Positions 13,867-17,968 of a stretch of DNA of 17,968 nt are shown piece by piece; the stretch's first letter is position 1, and each line of letters begins with the position of its first letter. The notes under the pieces were generated by a model. The model saw only the letters and a program-made list of their open reading frames with translations, was not told where the DNA came from and made no database searches. The stretch covers positions 1 through 17,968 of the forward strand of contig CAXMSN010000118.1 of NCBI GenBank assembly GCA_964196275.1, in the 5' to 3' direction. This DNA comes from UBA5794 sp964196275. GTDB lineage: Bacteria; Actinomycetota; Acidimicrobiia; Spongiisociales; UBA5794. The translations under genes were made by a program, and so were the position numbers.

Positions 13867-14376
13867 TCCAAGCAGTACGACTCAGCCCCCGACCTGACGA
13901 TCGACCTCGGTGAGACGCACACCGCCGTCATCCATACGAACAAGGGCGACATCAACGTCGAGCTCTATGCCGCCGACGCACCCCAGACGGTCAACAACTT
14001 CGTCTTCCTCGCAGGAGAAGGCTTCTACGACGGGGTGATCTTTCACCGTGTTATCAGCGGTTTCATGATCCAGGGCGGAGACCCAACGGGCACCGGCTCA
14101 GGCGGACCTGGCTACAAGTTTCGCGACGAACTCGGACACTCGAAGTCATCGTATGAGCGAGGAACGCTCGCGATGGCCAACTCCGGGCCGAACACGAACG
14201 GCTCACAGTTCTTCATCATGCACGCCGATTACGGGCTTCCAAACCAGTACTCGATCTTCGGGAAGGTGACAGAGGGCCTCGAGGTCGTCGATCAGATAGC
14301 AGCCACCGCCACGAGCGGAGGCGACCGCCCCCACGACGACATCGTCATCTCAAGCATCGACGTCTCCAACGCCTAA
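13864..14376 (+). CDS. Cyclophilin-type peptidyl-prolyl cis-trans isomerase
   Basis: 170 residues, a single cyclophilin domain. Seen: AVIHTNKGDINVELYAADAPQTVNNFV (the N-terminal strand pair), FHRVISGFMIQGGDPTGTG with the catalytic Arg of FHR, GTLAMANSGPNTNGSQFFI, and the IFGKV strand. Length and the lack of a signal peptide fit a cytoplasmic PpiB/PpiA-like enzyme that speeds prolyl isomerisation in protein folding. The Trp found in cyclosporin-sensitive forms is not seen; the equivalent region reads LPNQYSIFG. ATG 13864 has a well-spaced GGAG; an upstream in-frame start at 13636 lies inside the helicase gene. Monocistronic by spacing. Confidence 0.94.
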   Translation: MSKQYDSAPDLTIDLGETHTAVIHTNKGDINVELYAADAPQTVNNFVFLAGEGFYDGVIFHRVISGFMIQGGDPTGTGSGGPGYKFRDELGHSKSSYERGTLAMANSGPNTNGSQFFIMHADYGLPNQYSIFGKVTEGLEVVDQIAATATSGGDRPHDDIVISSIDVSNA

Positions 14377-14403
14377 AGGGCAGATGCCGCGACCGCCCCG
14401 GAG

Positions 14404-14444
14404 TAGCGTGCGGACAGGTCGACACACGAATCTGTTGCGCGAGG
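14404..14444 (+). promoter_or_regulatory. -10 TAGCGT and Shine-Dalgarno for FAD oxidoreductase gene
   Basis: TAGCGT (14404-14409) fits TANNNT, and GAGG (14441-14444) is 6 nt before ATG 14451. No clear -35 is seen. Confidence 0.4.
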
Positions 14445-14450
14445 TAACCG

Positions 14451-15590
14451 ATGGTTCGCTCGCATGAATCTGTCATCATCATTGGAGGCGGGATCGCGGG
14501 GCTTGCATGCGCCCGTGGGCTCCATGACGGAGGACGCTCGCCCCTTCTGATAACAGAGAACCTTGGTGGCCGTATCCGCACGTCAGCAGATGGTGCGGTC
14601 AACATCGGTGCGCACTACGTGACGCGCGACTACAGCCACGTCAACGGGTTCGTGGATCGAGGTCGCCGGATCAAGAGACGACACATCCTGCGCGGCGCGG
14701 AGGACGGCTCGTTCTCACGATCGAACCTGCCATTGCTTCTGCACATGCCACAAGCCCTCCGATTCATACAACTCATTCGCCAGTTCCGTCGTCACTACGA
14801 GGCCTTCAAGTTGGAGTGTCAGGTGATGTCCCAAGCAGAAGCGATCCGAGCGGATCCCCTGCTGTGGGATCTGTACAACGAGCCGGCACCAGACTTCATC
14901 CGCCGGAACCGGATCGAGGATGTAGCGGGGTCGTATCTTGCCCAATTTGTGCAGGGAACTGCGTTCGCCTCGATTGAGAGACTGTCCACGTTCACAATGC
15001 TGGTGTTGGCGCTCCCCACGATCGTTCCCATCTTCGAATACACCTTCCGGCCCGACGCTCTCACGGCTGGGTTCGAAGACTCCCTGCTGACCGACTCCGT
15101 CACACGGCTGACACGCTCCTCTGACGGGTACCTGCTTCACACGCTCAGCGGCGAAACCTTCACTGCGGACACTGTCGTGGTTGCCACACCCGTGGATGTC
15201 TCCGCTCGATTGCTCGGTCTGGGCGAGATCAAGGCACCGATGAATGCACACATGTTCGTGCTGAACGGCAGTCTGCGCCACCCGTGGTCTCGGACGACCC
15301 ACAGCCTGTTTCCCGAAGTCGATGACACGTTCGCCATTGCCCAGCATCCAGAGGGCCAGACGCTGTTCGCCTCGGCCAGCGAACATCCAGACTTCTCTCG
15401 ATTCTTCGAAACGTGGGAGGTCATCGAGCATCATCATTGGAACCCGGCGTTCCACGTCGGTGGGAGTGCCCTTCTCGAGTGCGAGCGAGGACCGGGCCTC
15501 TATCTGATCGGTGATCACAACGTTTGCACTCTCGAGGATTCGTTCATCACCGGCGTCCATGCGGCGAAGAGGATCCTTGCCGCCCACTGA
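14451..15590 (+). CDS. FAD-dependent oxidoreductase (amine oxidase / protoporphyrinogen oxidase-like fold)
   Basis: 379 residues. The N-terminus VIIIGGGIAGLACARGL (9-25) is the dinucleotide-binding fold with Glu36 as the likely ribose contact, followed by LGGRIRT (39-45), the GG-R FAD motif of flavin amine oxidases. ADTVVVATPVDV is the conserved third strand before the substrate domain closes. The C-terminal LYLIGDHNVCTLEDSFITGVHAAKRI is the second FAD-contact motif with Gly354-Asp355. The family oxidises amines, carotenoids, porphyrinogens or polyenes; this short member lacks features that fix the substrate. The middle section (70-130) is rich in Arg and aromatic residues, as in membrane-associated desaturase relatives. 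It has its own -10, so it is probably transcribed alone. Confidence 0.88.
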   Translation: MVRSHESVIIIGGGIAGLACARGLHDGGRSPLLITENLGGRIRTSADGAVNIGAHYVTRDYSHVNGFVDRGRRIKRRHILRGAEDGSFSRSNLPLLLHMPQALRFIQLIRQFRRHYEAFKLECQVMSQAEAIRADPLLWDLYNEPAPDFIRRNRIEDVAGSYLAQFVQGTAFASIERLSTFTMLVLALPTIVPIFEYTFRPDALTAGFEDSLLTDSVTRLTRSSDGYLLHTLSGETFTADTVVVATPVDVSARLLGLGEIKAPMNAHMFVLNGSLRHPWSRTTHSLFPEVDDTFAIAQHPEGQTLFASASEHPDFSRFFETWEVIEHHHWNPAFHVGGSALLECERGPGLYLIGDHNVCTLEDSFITGVHAAKRILAAH

Positions 15591-15663
15591 GAACGAGCGG
15601 ATCTGAGCGCTCTCTCTTCCGGCGCACCCTGCGGACGCCAGTACGGCCTCCGTGAACGATTGG

Positions 15664-15720
15664 TATCGTCCCCCACAGTCGTCGATGCAGGGACGCATCG
15701 CGAAAGAACCGAAGGTGGGT
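15664..15720 (+). promoter_or_regulatory. -10 TATCGT, small hairpin and Shine-Dalgarno for VOC gene
   Basis: TATCGT (15664-15669) would start transcription near 15676, giving a leader of about 49 nt. The leader contains CGATGC-6 nt-GCATCG (15683-15700). AAGGTGG (15712-15718) is 6 nt before ATG 15725. CCCAC (15672-15676) could pair with GTGGG (15715-15719) and mask the ribosome-binding site. Confidence 0.4.
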
Positions 15721-15724
15721 AGGG

Positions 15725-16246
15725 ATGGGAATAGGCACTCTTCGTTGCACGGTCATCAACGTCACGGATCTGCCGCTTGCATACAAGTTCTGGTCCGAGG
15801 TCACAGGGCTTGACATCATCGGATCAGAGGACGGTTGGCACGATTGGCTGGGATATCTCGGTCACAAGGACCCGTGGAAGCACGAGATAATCCTCCAACG
15901 CGTCGACAATTCGCCGCTGACGATCGAAGCTCCCACACAGGACACCACGAATCGGGTCCACATTGACATCACACCGAACAACGGCGTTGACGACGCTGTC
16001 GGACGGATCATCGAACTCGGTGGTTCACTCAAGAAGGCACCGAGCTTGTACCCGCGACCGGGCTCGCGCGGCGATCACCGACCACTCATCGATTGGGCGG
16101 TCATGCAGGATCCATTCGGCAACGAGTTCTGTCTCGTCGATGAGTTGACTCTCGAACAGTCACAGGCAGCGATGGACGCCGCAACCGCTGCGACCGACCA
16201 GGAGTGGCGGGCAGCCGCAGGTTTGACAGCGCCATCTCCTGCCTGA
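15725..16246 (+). CDS. VOC-family (glyoxalase-like) protein
   Basis: 173 residues. Two beta-alpha-beta-beta-beta modules are visible: LRCTVINVTDLPLAYKFWSEVTGLDI (6-31) opens the first, and NRVHIDITPNNGVDDAVGRIIELGG (76-100) opens the second, which closes with the typical DPFGNEFCLVDE (129-140). His79 and Glu134 are candidate metal ligands; Cys8 sits where the first module often has His, so a full metal site is doubtful. The layout fits the glyoxalase-like group common in actinobacteria, whose substrates are mostly unknown (dioxygenase, lyase or binding roles). The last 30 residues are an Ala/Thr/Glu helix outside the fold. A Shine-Dalgarno at 15712-15718 supports ATG 15725. The neighbouring SnoaL-like gene follows after 45 bp with its own -10. 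Confidence 0.88.
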   Translation: MGIGTLRCTVINVTDLPLAYKFWSEVTGLDIIGSEDGWHDWLGYLGHKDPWKHEIILQRVDNSPLTIEAPTQDTTNRVHIDITPNNGVDDAVGRIIELGGSLKKAPSLYPRPGSRGDHRPLIDWAVMQDPFGNEFCLVDELTLEQSQAAMDAATAATDQEWRAAAGLTAPSPA

Positions 16247-16279
16247 GCCGATCTCCGCTCACGCCAGGCTCCTGATGTG

Positions 16280-16294
16280 TATCGTCGTCCCGTG
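16280..16294 (+). promoter_or_regulatory. Putative leaderless promoter: -10 TATCGT, 6 nt before GTG
   Basis: TATCGT (16280-16285), 6-nt spacer, then GTG 16292, the same geometry as the acyl-CoA dehydrogenase promoter. It argues for GTG 16292 over the in-frame GTG at 16277, which precedes the -10. Confidence 0.5.
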
Positions 16295-16690
16295 GTATCG
16301 ATAGCAGATCATATTCAGGCACCAGAAAGCGATCTCGATGCGATCGCTTCAGCTGCTCTCGATTACCTGGAGGGCTACGTCCTTGCCGATTCGGAACGCC
16401 ACGCCCGGGCATACCACCCCGAGGCCATCAAGCGCCGATACACAGAGGATGAAGACGGAGTGTTCTCGATGATCAATCTGTCGCCCCGGGTCATGAGCGA
16501 CTACGCAGCCACGCAGACGCCGTCTGATGAGGCTGACCGTGCCGAGATCTTCATCGACGACGTCTCGCAGGACATCGCCTCCGTTCGGGTGCACTCGCCC
16601 CGCTGGGTGGATTTTCTCCACATCGTCAAGGCTCGCGGAGAGTGGAAGCTGCTACACGTGACGTGGCACAGCCGGCAGACGCAGTCGTAG
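16292..16690 (+). CDS. SnoaL/NTF2-like protein (putative lumazine-binding group)
   Basis: 132 residues from GTG 16292. The order of elements fits the small NTF2-fold group annotated as putative lumazine-binding: helix IASAALDYLEGYVLADSERHARAYHPEAIKRRY, a variable acidic loop, then strands AEIFIDDVSQDIASVRVHSPRWVDFLHIVKARGEWKLLHVTW. The final WKLLHVTW and the preceding charged turn are hallmarks. Such proteins form cone-shaped alpha+beta barrels that bind or isomerise small molecules; the ligand here is unknown. No signal peptide. It is tail-to-tail with the two-TM gene across 60 bp, in which I see no terminator hairpin. The fold is fairly sure, the function is not. Confidence 0.8.
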   Translation: MVSIADHIQAPESDLDAIASAALDYLEGYVLADSERHARAYHPEAIKRRYTEDEDGVFSMINLSPRVMSDYAATQTPSDEADRAEIFIDDVSQDIASVRVHSPRWVDFLHIVKARGEWKLLHVTWHSRQTQS

Positions 16691-16750
16691 GCGGGTCGCT
16701 GCCTCTCGCGCTCGACGACTACAGGAACGGGAGCTAGAGCGTCAGCCTGG

Positions 16751-17233
16751 TTAGCTCGGCGAACGGGAACGCCCACGTCTCGCCCAACGAATGAGCAGCA
16801 CCCCAGGTACCAGCATCATTCCGAGCAGGACCACGAACCCGATGACGTTCTCTGTCACCTCTGGATCGCTGCCGATGAGGCCAAAGACAAACGTGAGCAG
16901 TGTCAGGGCTGCGGGGATGAGCAACAACACCCCAACAAGCATCGCCAGCAAACCGCCACGCCTCCGCGGCTTGGGATCCGTGCCAGCCTGCACAGCAACA
17001 GGCTGCGGCATTGGTGGTGGAGGTCTCCTGTCCACGGTCTCGGGAGCACGCGCACTCGCTGGCATCGAGTCGATGCGATCCGCCGGGCGTACCAATTCCT
17101 GATCTCGGGAATCACCGGTCGCCGCCACCGCATCGGGATCGCCGACATCGTCTAGCTCTCGGTTCGCATCAAGATCTGACCGAGCCTGTCGGATCAGATC
17201 CTCGCTCGACTGATAGTCATCCTTGTCTGTCAT
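16751..17233 (-). CDS. Two-transmembrane protein of unknown function
   Basis: 160 residues from ATG 17233, preceded by AGGA and by TAGAGT (17264-17259) as a likely -10. An upstream GTG at 17260 falls in that -10, so it is rejected. Residues 1-65 are acidic and hydrophilic (MTDKDDYQSSEDLIRQARSD); 66-92 are proline-rich and then basic (DRRPPPPMPQPV...KPRRRGG). Two hydrophobic helices follow at 94-120 and 128-150, joined by a short GSDPEVTEN turn, and the end is basic (WARRGRSRSPS). Positive charges on both outer sides predict both termini in the cytoplasm. I do not recognise the family. The acidic-disordered-plus-hairpin layout is common among actinobacterial membrane anchors. Upstream on the same strand lies the cyclic-nucleotide-binding-domain gene, about 75 bp away. 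Confidence 0.7.
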   Translation of the reverse strand: MTDKDDYQSSEDLIRQARSDLDANRELDDVGDPDAVAATGDSRDQELVRPADRIDSMPASARAPETVDRRPPPPMPQPVAVQAGTDPKPRRRGGLLAMLVGVLLLIPAALTLLTFVFGLIGSDPEVTENVIGFVVLLGMMLVPGVLLIRWARRGRSRSPS

Positions 17234-17308
17234 GCATCCTGCGATCGCGCCTACGACCACTCTAAACGTTGGGTTTGGCGCGGTTCGTGCGCACGTTTCG
17301 CATGACGT

Positions 17309-17968
17309 TCATGCGACATCGGGCGGCGGTGCGGTCCCTACCGACCGACCGACCGCCACCCCGTCCTCCCGCCTGTGCTGGGTTGCGAGTTCCGCCAGAA
17401 CCTCAGGCCGAAGATCCGACGAGGATGCGACAGCGACGCGAACCGGCGTCATCGCCCGAAGCGTCGAGGTTCGAATACCACCTTCGACCGCCGCCCGCTC
17501 ACCGAGGATCGAGCCGGGTCCAACTTCGGCGACAGCCTCACCGTCGACGAGAACGCTGAGGACGCCATCAAGAAGGAGAAACATCTCCTCACCGGAGTCA
17601 CCTTGGGTTGTGAGGTCTTCGCCCTCGTCGAGCTTGCGGAACTTCGGTTTCTTGCCTTCCTGCATGATCTGCACGGAGAGCTGGCGCTCGAGTTCCGACT
17701 CAACAGCGGTAACGATCGCCGGTGAGTCCTCATCGCCCCACGGGGTCTTGTCCTTCTTACCTTCCTTCGCCCAGCCCTTGAAGTCGATCATCCCGCTCTT
17801 TGCGACCAGATCGGACTTGTCGTCATAGATCCAATGCCTGGGCATCGTGCTCGCACCGGTGACCTCATAGTCATGCGAACCATCCGCACGAATGGTCAGT
17901 GACAGGGTTGTCCAGACGGTCGGCGCCACGATCCGGATATACGGCGGTCGGTTGATGCGACGAGGCAG
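17309..17968 (-). CDS. Cyclic-nucleotide-binding-domain protein, 5' end outside window
   Basis: 219 residues are visible and the frame is open to the window edge, so the true start may lie beyond it; GTG 17929 is the first internal candidate. The N-terminal part (LTIRADGSHDYEVTG...MPRHWIYDDKSDLVAKSG) is a beta-rich region I do not recognise, followed by a charged helix (VESELERQLSVQIM). A cNMP-binding barrel occupies about residues 98-185 counted from GTG 17929: GEDLTTQGDSGEEMFLLLDGVLSVLVDG, then GPGSILGERAAVEGGIRTSTLRA, which matches the phosphate-binding cassette with Arg153. No helix-turn-helix follows, so it is not a CRP-type regulator; it may instead be an effector-domain or scaffold protein. 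The last 20 residues are low-complexity. Ligand binding is inferred. Confidence 0.8.
   Translation of the reverse strand: MPRRINRPPYIRIVAPTVWTTLSLTIRADGSHDYEVTGASTMPRHWIYDDKSDLVAKSGMIDFKGWAKEGKKDKTPWGDEDSPAIVTAVESELERQLSVQIMQEGKKPKFRKLDEGEDLTTQGDSGEEMFLLLDGVLSVLVDGEAVAEVGPGSILGERAAVEGGIRTSTLRAMTPVRVAVASSSDLRPEVLAELATQHRREDGVAVGRSVGTAPPPDVA

Noticed and set aside
16691..16750. Intrinsic terminator between the convergent SnoaL-like and two-TM genes
   Set aside because: I see no stable hairpin followed by a T- or A-tract in this 60-bp gap.
17231..17260. Lipoprotein signal in the two-TM protein (VVGAIAGC from GTG 17260)
   Set aside because: The stretch is too short for a signal peptide, has no basic start, and overlaps a -10-like element; ATG 17233 has a Shine-Dalgarno.

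Overview
The window reads as ordinary chromosome of a high-GC actinobacterium. An Acidimicrobiia-like lineage is my best guess, from protein style, TANNNT-type -10 elements placed for leaderless transcription, and dense overlapping operons. I see no rRNA, tRNA, CRISPR array, transposase or phage gene. Family names come from motif recognition only; no database search was possible.

Layout. (1) 2-154: the C-terminal end of an O6-alkylguanine-DNA alkyltransferase. (2) 155-457: an intergenic block of heptamer-based repeats with a 105-bp tandem duplication and a long palindrome. (3) 458-3738: a tight three-gene run encoding a SufS-like PLP enzyme with a C-terminal extension, an alpha/beta hydrolase, and a degenerate Mrr-fold-like protein with a zinc ribbon. 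(4) 3716-4300, minus strand: a hypothetical, possibly PH-like protein whose start region lies in a perfect 11-bp inverted repeat. (5) 4301-4553: a second repeat block. (6) 4554-5363: a CPBP intramembrane protease. (7) 5364-5672: a third heptamer array, a consensus -35, and a possible 20-residue leader peptide with attenuator-like complementary segments. (8) 5673-9223: two translationally coupled half-transporters forming a heterodimeric ABC exporter. (9) 9229-9720, minus: a SlyD-like FKBP lipoprotein that probably starts at an upstream ATC codon. (10) 9836-12399: a DmdC-type acyl-CoA dehydrogenase coupled to a HAD-IB phosphatase. (11) 12473-13708: a DEAD-box RNA helicase. (12) 13864-16690: a cyclophilin, an FAD oxidoreductase, a VOC-fold protein and a SnoaL/NTF2-like protein, each with its own promoter-like signal. 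(13) 16751-17968, minus: a two-TM protein and a cyclic-nucleotide-binding-domain protein cut by the window edge.

Genes working together. The ABC pair shows complementary degeneracy: the upstream subunit keeps the catalytic Glu but has LSAGQ, while the downstream subunit has Asp at the Glu position but LSGGQ. This is the pattern of heterodimeric exporters with one consensus and one degenerate ATP site. The upstream short ORF with alternately pairing segments recalls the BmrB leader of Bacillus bmrCD and is the most interesting regulatory lead. Two prolyl isomerases of different folds (one exported FKBP, one cytoplasmic cyclophilin) lie 4 kb apart without obvious linkage.

Strongest second-look items: the heptamer/palindrome repeat family confined to three intergenic gaps in the first 5.4 kb, the putative leader-peptide attenuator, the ATC start of the FKBP lipoprotein, the palindrome over a leaderless promoter at 4299-4323, and the degenerate Mrr-like zinc-ribbon protein next to a cysteine-desulfurase-like enzyme. 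I found no clear evidence of a wholly new multi-gene system.
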